A DNA stretch of 11,100 bases, from positions 21,382 through 32,481 of the forward strand of contig DDHB01000034.1 in assembly GCA_002337925.1 (NCBI GenBank), in the 5' to 3' direction. Origin of the DNA: Sporomusaceae bacterium UBA1887. GTDB lineage: Bacteria; Bacillota; Negativicutes; Sporomusales; DSM-15969. This document shows, one piece after another, positions 1 to 5,907 of the stretch. Within the stretch, counting starts at the first letter, position 1. The number at the start of each line of letters is the position of its first letter. Below the pieces are notes generated by a model. The model was given only the letters and a program-made list of their open reading frames with translations. It did not search any database and was not told the origin of the DNA. Made by a program: the position numbers and the translations under genes.

Positions 1-290
1 CAACAGTCCGTGATGCGGCCATTCCTGTTGTAGCCAACATTAACGGTGAAATTGTAAAAACTGGTGAGGCGATCAAAGCATCACTGGTTGAGCAAGCCGC
101 TAATCCTGTTTTATGGGAAGACTGCGTTGCTCAGATTGTAAATCAAGGGGCAGAAAATTTTGTTGAGGTCGGTCCGGGCAAGGTTCTATGCGGTTTTACC
201 AAGAAGATTGCGAAGGATGTTACCAATCTCAATGTAGAAGATCTTGCATCTTTACAAAAAACCCTTGATTATTTCAAGGAGGTTCGTTAA
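1..290 (+). CDS. fabD: Malonyl CoA-acyl carrier protein transacylase, C-terminal part
   Basis: This is the last 95 codons of a gene that enters from the left edge, in the frame ending with TAA at 288-290. The visible protein contains NPVLWEDCV and the closing motif FVEVGPGKVLCGFTKKI, both typical of the C-terminal part of FabD, the enzyme that moves malonyl from CoA onto ACP in the cytoplasm. The catalytic GHS serine and the active-site histidine lie upstream and cannot be checked here. The fabG ribosome binding site lies inside the last codons, and only one base separates the stop from the fabG ATG, so the two genes are almost certainly cotranscribed. Identification rests on the C-terminal motifs plus the fabG-acpP-fabF context. 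Confidence 0.93.
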   Translation, partial: TVRDAAIPVVANINGEIVKTGEAIKASLVEQAANPVLWEDCVAQIVNQGAENFVEVGPGKVLCGFTKKIAKDVTNLNVEDLASLQKTLDYFKEVR

Positions 291-291
291 A

Positions 292-1035
292 ATGCATTTA
301 GACAGTAAGGTGGCAATTGTTACCGGAGCATCGCGCGGTATTGGCCGGGCTGTGGCTCTTACCCTGGCAAAGAGCGGGGCGAAGCTGGTCGTTAATTATG
401 CAGGCAATGCCAAAGCTGCACAGGAAGTCGTTGATACGATTGTTGCACAAGGCGGTCAAGCGGTTGCCATTCAGGCTGATGTTGCGAATGCCGATGCTGT
501 GGAATCATTAGTAAAACAGACAATTGAGCATTTTGGACAAATTGATATATTAGTTAATAACGCCGGTATTACCCGGGACACATTACTAATGCGTATGAAG
601 GAAGCTGACTGGGATGCGGTAATGAACACCAATCTAAAAGGGATTTTTTATTGCACAAAAGCTGTTTCACGAATTATGATCAAGCAAAAAGCTGGCAAGA
701 TTATTAATATGACATCGGTAGTAGGGATTACCGGAAATGCCGGGCAGGCTAATTATGCAGCTGCTAAGGCCGGAGTTATTGGTTTTACGAAATCAATGGC
801 TAAAGAGCTGGCGTCCCGGAACATTACTGTAAATGCAATTGCACCGGGCTTTATTGCCACTGATATGACAGATGTTCTGTCTGAACAAGTAAAAAATGAT
901 TTGGCTCAAAGCATTCCGCTGGCCAAATTAGGAGCTCCCGAGGATGTTGCTAACGCTGTCGTTTTTTTAGCATCTGATTATGCGAACTATATTACTGGGC
1001 AGACTTTAAATGTTGACGGCGGTATGGTAATGTAA
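292..1035 (+). CDS. fabG: 3-oxoacyl-[acyl-carrier-protein] reductase FabG
   Basis: Cytoplasmic NADPH-dependent reductase of the short-chain dehydrogenase family, which reduces 3-oxoacyl-ACP to 3-hydroxyacyl-ACP in the fatty acid elongation cycle. The 247-residue protein has the cofactor-binding TGASRGIG at 11-18, NNAG at 89-92, and the full catalytic tetrad N114, S142, Y155 and K159 (YAAAK at 155-159), numbered as in E. coli FabG. It ends in the usual TGQTLNVDGGMVM. I chose ATG 292 because AAGGAGG at 276-282 sits nine bases upstream and the protein then starts a few residues before the first beta strand (KVAIVTG). The frame is open upstream to an earlier start at 244, but that would overlap fabD and add 16 residues absent from the family. 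Nothing is missing or unusual in the protein. Confidence 0.97.
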   Translation: MHLDSKVAIVTGASRGIGRAVALTLAKSGAKLVVNYAGNAKAAQEVVDTIVAQGGQAVAIQADVANADAVESLVKQTIEHFGQIDILVNNAGITRDTLLMRMKEADWDAVMNTNLKGIFYCTKAVSRIMIKQKAGKIINMTSVVGITGNAGQANYAAAKAGVIGFTKSMAKELASRNITVNAIAPGFIATDMTDVLSEQVKNDLAQSIPLAKLGAPEDVANAVVFLASDYANYITGQTLNVDGGMVM

Positions 1036-1056
1036 GAGTGAACAATTCGTTTTTGG

Positions 1057-1065
1057 AAGGAGGTG
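1057..1065 (+). promoter_or_regulatory. Strong ribosome binding site of acpP
   Basis: AAGGAGGTG is a full-length match to the 16S anti-Shine-Dalgarno sequence, six bases before ATG 1072. It fixes that ATG as the start rather than the in-frame GTG 1063, which lies inside the site itself. Such a strong site fits the high demand for acyl carrier protein. Confidence 0.85.
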
Positions 1066-1071
1066 AATTTG

Positions 1072-1308
1072 ATGACCACTTTTGATAAAGTGAAAGAAAT
1101 CGTAGTAGAACAGCTTGGCGTTGATGAAGCCGATGTAGCTATGGATTCCACGTTTATTGACGACCTTGGCGCCGACTCTCTGGATATAGTAGAGTTGATT
1201 ATGGCTTTTGAAGAGGAATTTAACATTGAGATTCCTGATGAGATCGCTGAAAAGATCAAGACTGTTAGAGACGCTGTCGAATACATAGACAAAGAAAAGC
1301 AAGGCTAA
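1072..1308 (+). CDS. acpP: Acyl carrier protein
   Basis: Small acidic carrier (78 residues) that holds growing acyl chains on a phosphopantetheine arm and delivers them to the Fab enzymes. The attachment site is Ser36 in GADSLDIVEL, the same position as in mature E. coli ACP. The holo-ACP synthase recognition region (DSL plus the acidic helix VELIMAFEEEFNIEIPDE) is intact. The gene lies 36 bases after fabG in the same operon. ATG 1072 is chosen because of the near-perfect ribosome binding site six bases upstream; GTG 1063 and TTG 1069 are in frame but poorly placed. A long hairpin follows about 17 bases after the stop and may raise acpP transcript levels relative to the downstream genes. Confidence 0.97.
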   Translation: MTTFDKVKEIVVEQLGVDEADVAMDSTFIDDLGADSLDIVELIMAFEEEFNIEIPDEIAEKIKTVRDAVEYIDKEKQG

Positions 1309-1325
1309 ACGCATTACCGTAAAAG

Positions 1326-1361
1326 AGAAAGTCCCGTGGAAATTGTTTCGCGGGACTTTCT
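1326..1361 (+). terminator. Long hairpin after acpP: attenuator or partial terminator
   Basis: A hairpin with a 16-bp stem: 1326-1341 pairs with 1346-1361 around a four-base loop (ATTG), with two G-U pairs. The core is GAAAGTCCCG at 1327-1336 against CGGGACTTTC at 1351-1360. The 3' side ends in CTTTCTT but has no long T run after the stem, so full termination is doubtful. The complementary strand has a better T-rich tail (TTTCTCTTTTA), so it could act in both directions. I see no promoter in the roughly 36 bases between the hairpin and the next gene, so readthrough must occur. Reduced downstream expression or 3' end stabilisation of acpP mRNA are the likely roles; this is inference. Confidence 0.6.
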
Positions 1362-1384
1362 TAAAGGTAAGGGCTGCATTGAAT

Positions 1385-1391
1385 GGAGGAG
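1385..1391 (+). promoter_or_regulatory. Ribosome binding site that sets a TTG start for the FabK-like gene
   Basis: GGAGGAG lies six bases upstream of TTG 1398. The longer in-frame ATG 1383 overlaps this site and has no ribosome binding site of its own, so the TTG is the likely start. Confidence 0.75.
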
Positions 1392-1397
1392 TTATTC

Positions 1398-2345
1398 TTG
1401 AAACTTCCGGAATTGAAAATAGGTCATCTTGTGGCCAAAGTACCTATTATTCAAGGCGGGATGGCTATTAGAATATCCACTGCCCGTTTGGCCGCTGCTG
1501 TGGCGGAACAAGGGGGCATCGGTTTGATAGCTGCATCCGGCATGCCTTTTGATGAACTAAGGCACGAAATTCGCTTGGCACGTTCGTTAACTAAAGGAAT
1601 TATCGGCATTAATGCAATGGTTGCTGCCAGAGAATTTGCTGGTCTTGTCAAAACTGCAATTGATGAAGGTATTGACCTGGTTGTAGCAGGTGCTGGTTTT
1701 TCTCGCGATATATTTGGTATGGGCAAAGAGTCGGGTACTCCTGTTGTTCCAATCGTGTCATCTGCAAAGTTGGCTAGAATATCCGAATCATTAGGCGCTT
1801 CAGCCGTTATTGTTGAAGGAAAAGAAGCTGGTGGACATCTGGGTACTGATCAATCGATACGTGTTTTATTGCCTGATATTAAGAAGGCCGTAAAAATCCC
1901 GGTGATTGGTGCAGGCGGTGTAATCAGTGGACGAGATATTGTTGAACTCCTGTCGTTAGGCGCCGATGGCGTACAGATGGGAACGCGGTTCGCTGCGAGT
2001 GTCGAGTCTAATGCTGCTCCGGCCTTAAAAGAGTTTTATTTAAAGGCTAAGCCGGAAGATGTGGTTTTAATAAAAAGTCCGGTCGGTCTGCCAGGGCAAG
2101 CTGTAAAAAATCCCTTTGCTACGAAAATTATTGAAGGTACTGCACCGTTGCCTGATTCCTGTGATGCTTGTTTAAAACATTGCGAGCGCAACTTCTGTAT
2201 CATAAAGGCGCTTATTCGTGCGCAGCAGGGTGACGTGGAAACAGGTCTTGTTTTTACAGGCGAGTACATTCATAAGATAGATGAAATTCTTCCTGTTAAA
2301 GAAATATTTTCCAGGCTTCTCAAAGAAGTGGAAGAGATAAAATAA
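1398..2345 (+). CDS. fabK: FabK-like enoyl-ACP reductase / NPD-family flavin oxidoreductase
   Basis: FMN-binding TIM-barrel protein of the nitronate monooxygenase/FabK family (COG2070), 315 residues, probably cytoplasmic. Visible family marks are PIIQGGMAIRIS at 16-27, EQGGIGLI at 37-44, EGKEAGGHLG at 140-149 (His147 matches the FabK histidine in EGMEAGGH), the phosphate-binding IPVIGAGGVISG at 167-178 and GADGVQMGTRF at 188-198. Its place between acpP and fabF argues for enoyl-ACP reductase, the last step of the elongation cycle, but sequence alone cannot separate FabK from nitronate monooxygenase or other COG2070 enzymes. Near the C-terminus are four cysteines, C255, C258, C262 and C267 (C-x2-C-x3-C-x4-C), absent from pneumococcal FabK as I recall it; from memory a similar motif occurs in clostridial relatives. 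The start is TTG, supported by GGAGGAG six bases upstream and an N-terminus (MKLPELKIG) of family length. The symbol is by context and tentative. Confidence 0.82.
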   Translation: MKLPELKIGHLVAKVPIIQGGMAIRISTARLAAAVAEQGGIGLIAASGMPFDELRHEIRLARSLTKGIIGINAMVAAREFAGLVKTAIDEGIDLVVAGAGFSRDIFGMGKESGTPVVPIVSSAKLARISESLGASAVIVEGKEAGGHLGTDQSIRVLLPDIKKAVKIPVIGAGGVISGRDIVELLSLGADGVQMGTRFAASVESNAAPALKEFYLKAKPEDVVLIKSPVGLPGQAVKNPFATKIIEGTAPLPDSCDACLKHCERNFCIIKALIRAQQGDVETGLVFTGEYIHKIDEILPVKEIFSRLLKEVEEIK

Positions 2346-2349
2346 CCGC

Positions 2350-2356
2350 GAGGTGG
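2350..2356 (+). promoter_or_regulatory. Ribosome binding site that sets a GTG start for fabF
   Basis: GAGGTGG is five bases before GTG 2362. The upstream in-frame GTG 2353 lies inside the site and would add only three residues, so 2362 is preferred. Confidence 0.65.
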
Positions 2357-2361
2357 AAAAA

Positions 2362-3603
2362 GTGAAGAAACGTGTTGTGATCACAGGACTTGGCGCAATT
2401 ACTCCTATCGGTACCGGTAAGGATGAGTTTTGGAATGCCTTATTGGACGGCAAGTCAGGTATTTCCCGTATTACCCGTTTTGACCCCAGTGACTTTGCTA
2501 CGCAGATCGCTGGCGAAATAAAGGATTTTGATCCAGGCAAGTTTATGGACAAAAAAGAAGCAAAAAGAATGGATCGCTTTACTCAGCTTGCAGTTGCTGC
2601 GACTAAGCTGGCTTTTGAAGATTCAGGTATGGATTTAGAAGCCGAAGATAAGAACCGAATTGGGACTTTGATTGGTACAGGCATTGGTGGAATGGATTCG
2701 CTCCATGACCAGTATAAGGTGTTATTTGATAAGGGCCCGAACCGTATCAGCCCATTTTTCGTGCCGATGATGATTGCTAATATGGCTGCGGGCCAGACTT
2801 CCATTACTTTTGGACTGCAAGGTCCTTGCAGCTGTGTAGTGACTGCTTGTGCTACCGGAACAAATGCAATCGGAGATGCTTTCAAAATTATTCAGCGTGG
2901 CGACGCTGATGTGATGGTTGCCGGCGGTACTGAAGCGGCAATTTCACCTAGTGCTGTTGCTGGATTTTGCTCCATGAAAGCGATGTCAACCCGTAACGAT
3001 GAACCGCAGAAGGCTTCGAGACCGTTTGAGAGAGATCGCAGCGGTTTTGTAATGGGTGAAGGTTCTGGTATTGTTATTATTGAAGAACTTGAGCATGCAC
3101 TTGCCCGGGGCGCCCGGATTTATGCTGAACTAGTAGGATATGGCAGCAATGCTGACTCGTATCATATCACGGCTCCTGCTCCTGAAGGCGTTCAGGCGGC
3201 AAAATGCATGGCGATGGCTTTAAAAGACGCTGGTATTGCACCTGAAGAGGTTGACTACATTAATGCTCACGGAACTTCAACTCCGCTGAATGATAAAAAT
3301 GAGTCGTTAGCAATTAAAAGCTTGTTTGGCGAGCATGCTGGCAAATTAGCTATTAGCTCCACAAAATCAATGACTGGCCATCTATTAGGGGCAGCTGGTG
3401 CTGTTGAATGTATTGCTACTGCATTGACTATTTATACTGGTAAAGTACATCCGACCATCAACTATGATAATCCCGATCCCGAACTTGATTTGGATTATGT
3501 ACCTAATGTGGCCCGTGAGAAAACTGTTAATGCAGCGCTTTCTAACTCCTTCGGCTTTGGCGGACACAATGCGACTATTCTGTTGAAAAAATACGAAGTG
3601 TGA
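2362..3603 (+). CDS. fabF: 3-oxoacyl-[acyl-carrier-protein] synthase II
   Basis: Condensing enzyme that joins malonyl-ACP to a growing acyl-ACP with loss of CO2, the elongation step in the cytoplasm; FabF also shapes product length and membrane fluidity. With GTG 2362 as start the protein has 413 residues, normal for the family. The catalytic triad falls at Cys163 (VVTACATGTNAIGDA), His303 (NAHGTSTPLND) and His340 (SMTGHLLGAAGA), with Lys335 in STKSMTG, the same numbers as in E. coli FabF, which also supports this start. The C-terminal gating loop SFGFGGHNATILL is intact. The gene begins 16 bases after the FabK-like stop and overlaps rnc by four bases, so it belongs to the same transcript. 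FabB is unlikely given the length and the Cys-His-His spacing. Confidence 0.96.
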   Translation: MKKRVVITGLGAITPIGTGKDEFWNALLDGKSGISRITRFDPSDFATQIAGEIKDFDPGKFMDKKEAKRMDRFTQLAVAATKLAFEDSGMDLEAEDKNRIGTLIGTGIGGMDSLHDQYKVLFDKGPNRISPFFVPMMIANMAAGQTSITFGLQGPCSCVVTACATGTNAIGDAFKIIQRGDADVMVAGGTEAAISPSAVAGFCSMKAMSTRNDEPQKASRPFERDRSGFVMGEGSGIVIIEELEHALARGARIYAELVGYGSNADSYHITAPAPEGVQAAKCMAMALKDAGIAPEEVDYINAHGTSTPLNDKNESLAIKSLFGEHAGKLAISSTKSMTGHLLGAAGAVECIATALTIYTGKVHPTINYDNPDPELDLDYVPNVAREKTVNAALSNSFGFGGHNATILLKKYEV

Positions 3604-4334
3604 TTGTGACCGGTAAAAAAGGAATTGAGAGTCAGAGGCTTGCCCAGATAAAAGAGTTTTCCCGTCTTTTGCAAATTCCTTTTCAAAATTATGAGCTGTT
3701 GCACCAGGCCTTGATTCATACTTCCTTTGCGAATGAAAGTAAAGAGCCTGGTGTGCAGCATAATGAGCGATTAGAGTTTTTGGGAGATGCGGTACTTGAT
3801 CTGGCTGTTGGAGAGGTATTGTTTAGGCAATTTCCTCATCTGCCCGAAGGCGAATTGACCAAGGCAAGGGCTCGCATTGTCTGTGAGCCGACCTTAGCTA
3901 ATAGTGCTACAAAACTTGGTATTGGCAGTTATTTACTACTGGGTAAAGGGGAAACTGCTTCAGGTGGACGGCAGCGGATATCCATTCTTGCTGATGCCTT
4001 TGAAGCTGTTATCGGTGCAATTTATCTGGATAGTGGCTATACAAATGCATGCCGCTTTATTGTTGACCACTTGCAGGGAGAGTTGAACCTGGTTAAGAGT
4101 GGTGAATATGCCAATGATCATAAAACATTGCTGCAAGAGGTCATCCAACGGCAGGGAGAACAGAAAATCTCTTACGATGTTATGAATGAAGAAGGGCCGG
4201 ATCATGACAAAACGTTCATGGTTGCGGTCTGCGTCAATGGCAAACCTTTAGGGTCAGGTCAAGGCAAGAGTAAGAAGGAAGCGGAACAAAATGCAGCCAA
4301 GCAAGCGCTGGAAAAGTTCAACTTATCGAATTAG
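3600..4334 (+). CDS. rnc: Ribonuclease III
   Basis: Double-strand-specific endoribonuclease that cuts 30S rRNA precursor and structured mRNAs; acts as a cytoplasmic dimer. The 244-residue protein has the signature NERLEFLGDAVLDL at 56-69 and the metal-binding acids E57, E60, D64, D132 and E135, which correspond to E38, E41, D45, D114 and E117 of E. coli. A double-stranded RNA binding domain covers about 172-242, with the closing helix GKSKKEAEQNAAKQAL. GTG 3600 overlaps the fabF stop as GTGA, and no clear ribosome binding site precedes it, so translation is probably coupled to fabF. GTG 3606, two codons later, is an alternative start. The order fabF-rnc followed by smc-ftsY is conserved in many Firmicutes. 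Confidence 0.96.
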   Translation: MIVTGKKGIESQRLAQIKEFSRLLQIPFQNYELLHQALIHTSFANESKEPGVQHNERLEFLGDAVLDLAVGEVLFRQFPHLPEGELTKARARIVCEPTLANSATKLGIGSYLLLGKGETASGGRQRISILADAFEAVIGAIYLDSGYTNACRFIVDHLQGELNLVKSGEYANDHKTLLQEVIQRQGEQKISYDVMNEEGPDHDKTFMVAVCVNGKPLGSGQGKSKKEAEQNAAKQALEKFNLSN

Positions 4335-4336
4335 CG

Positions 4337-4360
4337 GGAGTGGCTGGTGCCACTCCTTTT
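4337..4360 (+). terminator. Intrinsic terminator-like hairpin after rnc
   Basis: GGAGTGGC (4337-4344) and GCCACTCC (4349-4356) form a perfect 8-bp GC-rich stem with a TGGT loop, followed by TTTTATTATTT. It begins two bases after the rnc stop codon. The T tract is interrupted, so termination may be partial. It would close the fab-rnc transcript and leave the radical SAM gene dependent on readthrough or on a weak promoter that I cannot identify with confidence. Confidence 0.75.
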
Positions 4361-4397
4361 ATTATTTGGGAGAGTACCGTCCAATAAGATAAGGGTG

Positions 4398-5456
4398 ATG
4401 AATATTATTAAACACTATATTATTCCGATCTTTATTCCCCACTATGGCTGTACTCATCAATGTATATTCTGCAATCAGCAAAAAATAACCGGCATGACCA
4501 CAACGGTTGATGCCGATTATGTGCAGCACACCATTGAGGTGCATTTGCAGCGAATAACGGAACAAAGGCATGTGGAAATTGCTTTTTATGGGGGCAGCTT
4601 CACTGCTCTCCCGCTTGAGGTGCAGCAGCAACTGCTTGACCCGGCCTATCAGGCGGTGCAAGAGGGCAAAGTCAACGGCATCCGCTTATCCACGCGTCCT
4701 GATTGTATTAATGAAGAAATTGTTGAAAACCTGTTGAATTTTGGTGTTACTGTTGTCGAGCTTGGAGTTCAGTCACTTGATGAGACAGTACTTGCCGAAG
4801 CACAGCGGGGACATAGTTGTGATGACGTAACAAAGGCTGTTGAAATCCTTAAGCGACGAAGAGTTTCTTTTGGCATACAAATTATGCCCGGGCTGCCGGG
4901 TGAAGACTGGTACAGTCTGCTGCTCACAGCTAATAAAGCGGTTGCCCTCAAGCCTCATTTTGCCCGGGTGTATCCCACTATTGTTATTGATAAAACGGAA
5001 TTAGCGGCACGTTATTTGAGCGGACAGTATCAGCCGTTATCATTGGAGGAAGCGGTTCAAAAAACAGCGTTCTTAAAGTTGTTTTTTGAACAGCATCATA
5101 TACCGGTCATTCGTACGGGACTGCAGGCAACTGAGGAACTGGACAACGGCGTAACGGTACTCGCAGGGCCTTATCATCCGGCTTTTGGAGAATTAGTAGA
5201 TGGATATCTATTTTTTCAGATGCTGCTAAAGGCACTGGAAGTAATAAAACCTGCATCAGATCCCCTTGTTATTCGTCATCACCGGCGGGATCACTCTAAG
5301 ATAAGAGGAATTAGCAATTGCTATTTTAAAAGATTGCAGCAAGCGGCCCAAAGGCCAATCAAACTGATGGAAGGCTGTTTGCAAGAAGGCGAAATCAGCA
5401 TTGAACAAGGACCTACGCAGCAAATTCTGAGCCGTAAGATGTTATTTTTCACGTAA
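4398..5456 (+). CDS. Radical SAM protein, bacterial Elp3-like group without acetyltransferase domain
   Basis: Predicted S-adenosylmethionine radical enzyme of 352 residues, cytoplasmic. The [4Fe-4S] cluster motif is HYGCTHQCIFCNQQ with C18, C22 and C25 in canonical C-x3-C-x2-C spacing, and a GGSFT glycine motif follows at 65-69 for SAM binding. LSTRPDCI, VELGVQSLDE, RRGHS-like (QRGHS) and GIQIMPGLPGE are typical of the Elp3/YhcC-like oxidoreductase group. There is no GNAT acetyltransferase domain, unlike true Elp3, and the cysteine spacing also differs, so an Elp3 function should not be assumed; the substrate is unknown. Such genes sit between rnc and smc in many clostridia as I recall. ATG 4398 is chosen because the family begins just before HYIIPIFIPH. 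The site before it (AAGG, three bases away) is poor. GTG 4347 is in frame, but it lies in the loop of the preceding hairpin. Confidence 0.83.
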   Translation: MNIIKHYIIPIFIPHYGCTHQCIFCNQQKITGMTTTVDADYVQHTIEVHLQRITEQRHVEIAFYGGSFTALPLEVQQQLLDPAYQAVQEGKVNGIRLSTRPDCINEEIVENLLNFGVTVVELGVQSLDETVLAEAQRGHSCDDVTKAVEILKRRRVSFGIQIMPGLPGEDWYSLLLTANKAVALKPHFARVYPTIVIDKTELAARYLSGQYQPLSLEEAVQKTAFLKLFFEQHHIPVIRTGLQATEELDNGVTVLAGPYHPAFGELVDGYLFFQMLLKALEVIKPASDPLVIRHHRRDHSKIRGISNCYFKRLQQAAQRPIKLMEGCLQEGEISIEQGPTQQILSRKMLFFT

Positions 5457-5466
5457 ATGATCAATA

Positions 5467-5496
5467 GCAGGAATTTTTAGGAAATGCGCTGAATAT
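5467..5496 (+). promoter_or_regulatory. Predicted sigma-H promoter of spoVS
   Basis: AGGAATT at 5469-5475, twelve bases, then GCTGAATAT at 5488-5496. This fits the Bacillus subtilis sigma-H pattern RnAGGAwWW-N11/12-RnnGAATww at every specified position. Transcription would start near 5501-5505, about 30 bases before the spoVS ATG. In B. subtilis spoVS is a known sigma-H target, which makes the match more credible. It is a prediction from sequence only. Confidence 0.72.
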
Positions 5497-5535
5497 TGTA
5501 TAGCATTAGCCCTGACCATCAAAGGAGGTTAAGTA

Positions 5536-5796
5536 ATGGAAGTGCTCAAAGTATCAGCGCAATCCAATCCTAAATCTGTAGCAGGCGCACTGGCTGCAGT
5601 GCTCAGAGAAAAAGGAACAGCAGAAGTGCAGGCAGTAGGCGCAGGGGCAGTTAACCAGGCTATTAAAGCAGTTGCCATCGCTCGCGGTTTTGTTGCTCCT
5701 AACGGTATTGATCTGATTGCGATTCCTGCATTTGCTGAAATTAACATCGATGGAGAAGAACGTACTGCTATTCGTTTTATTGTTGAGCCACGGTAG
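5536..5796 (+). CDS. spoVS: Stage V sporulation protein S
   Basis: Small 86-residue protein of the SpoVS family, an Alba-like fold implicated in nucleic acid binding. In B. subtilis its loss affects coat assembly and septation during sporulation; its molecular role is not settled. The sequence MEVLKVSAQSNPKSVAGALA, the central VGAGAVNQAIKAVAIARGF and the end ERTAIRFIVEPR are highly typical, and length is exactly that of the family. Translation starts at ATG 5536 behind AAAGGAGG (5521-5528, seven bases). The gene has its own sigma-H-like promoter upstream and an intrinsic terminator 15 bases after its stop, so it appears to be a one-gene unit placed between the radical SAM gene and smc. It is the best direct evidence that the organism forms spores, though SpoVS relatives also occur in some non-sporing bacteria. 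Confidence 0.96.
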   Translation: MEVLKVSAQSNPKSVAGALAAVLREKGTAEVQAVGAGAVNQAIKAVAIARGFVAPNGIDLIAIPAFAEINIDGEERTAIRFIVEPR

Positions 5797-5811
5797 TTAT
5801 CAACTGCTCGG

Positions 5812-5844
5812 AAACCTGTTTGCTTTAAGCAAACGGGTTTTTTT
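5812..5844 (+). terminator. Strong intrinsic terminator after spoVS
   Basis: A 12-bp stem pairs AAACCTGTTTGC (5812-5823) with GCAAACGGGTTT (5829-5840), with one G-U pair and a TTTAA loop, and a run of seven T bases at 5838-5844. This is a textbook rho-independent terminator. It isolates the spoVS transcript from smc. Confidence 0.93.
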
Positions 5845-5845
5845 A

Positions 5846-5874
5846 TTGTAACCCTATGCAGGACGTGGTAAAAT
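5846..5874 (+). promoter_or_regulatory. Predicted sigma-A promoter of smc-ftsY
   Basis: TTGTAA (5846-5851), a 17-base spacer and TAAAAT (5869-5874), with four and five matches of six to the vegetative consensus. It starts two bases after the T run of the spoVS terminator and would give a start near 5881, about 27 bases before the smc TTG. The need for a promoter after a strong terminator supports it. Confidence 0.65.
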
Positions 5875-5907
5875 TTTAGAGATAACATTGTATGTGGGGG
5901 AATCGGT

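Noticed and set aside
987..1314. Two overlapping minus-strand frames of about 100 codons opposite acpP
   Set aside because: acpP on the + strand explains the region with an intact phosphopantetheine site; the antisense frames have no recognisable product.
1383..1397. ATG 1383 as start of the FabK-like gene
   Set aside because: The ATG overlaps the ribosome binding site GGAGGAG that serves TTG 1398 and has no site of its own.
2172..2552. Minus-strand open frame of 126 codons across the FabK-like and fabF junction
   Set aside because: It is a shadow of two conserved genes; the product is low in complexity and unrecognised.
4362..4390. Possible promoter TTATTT-N17-TAAGAT before the radical SAM gene
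   Set aside because: The -35 box matches only two or three of six positions; it is too weak to call from sequence alone.
4347..4397. GTG 4347 as start of the radical SAM gene
   Set aside because: The codon lies in the loop of the post-rnc hairpin, and the added 17 residues (MPLLLLFGRVPSNKIRV) do not look like the family N-terminus. A GGGAG at 4336-4340 makes it not impossible.
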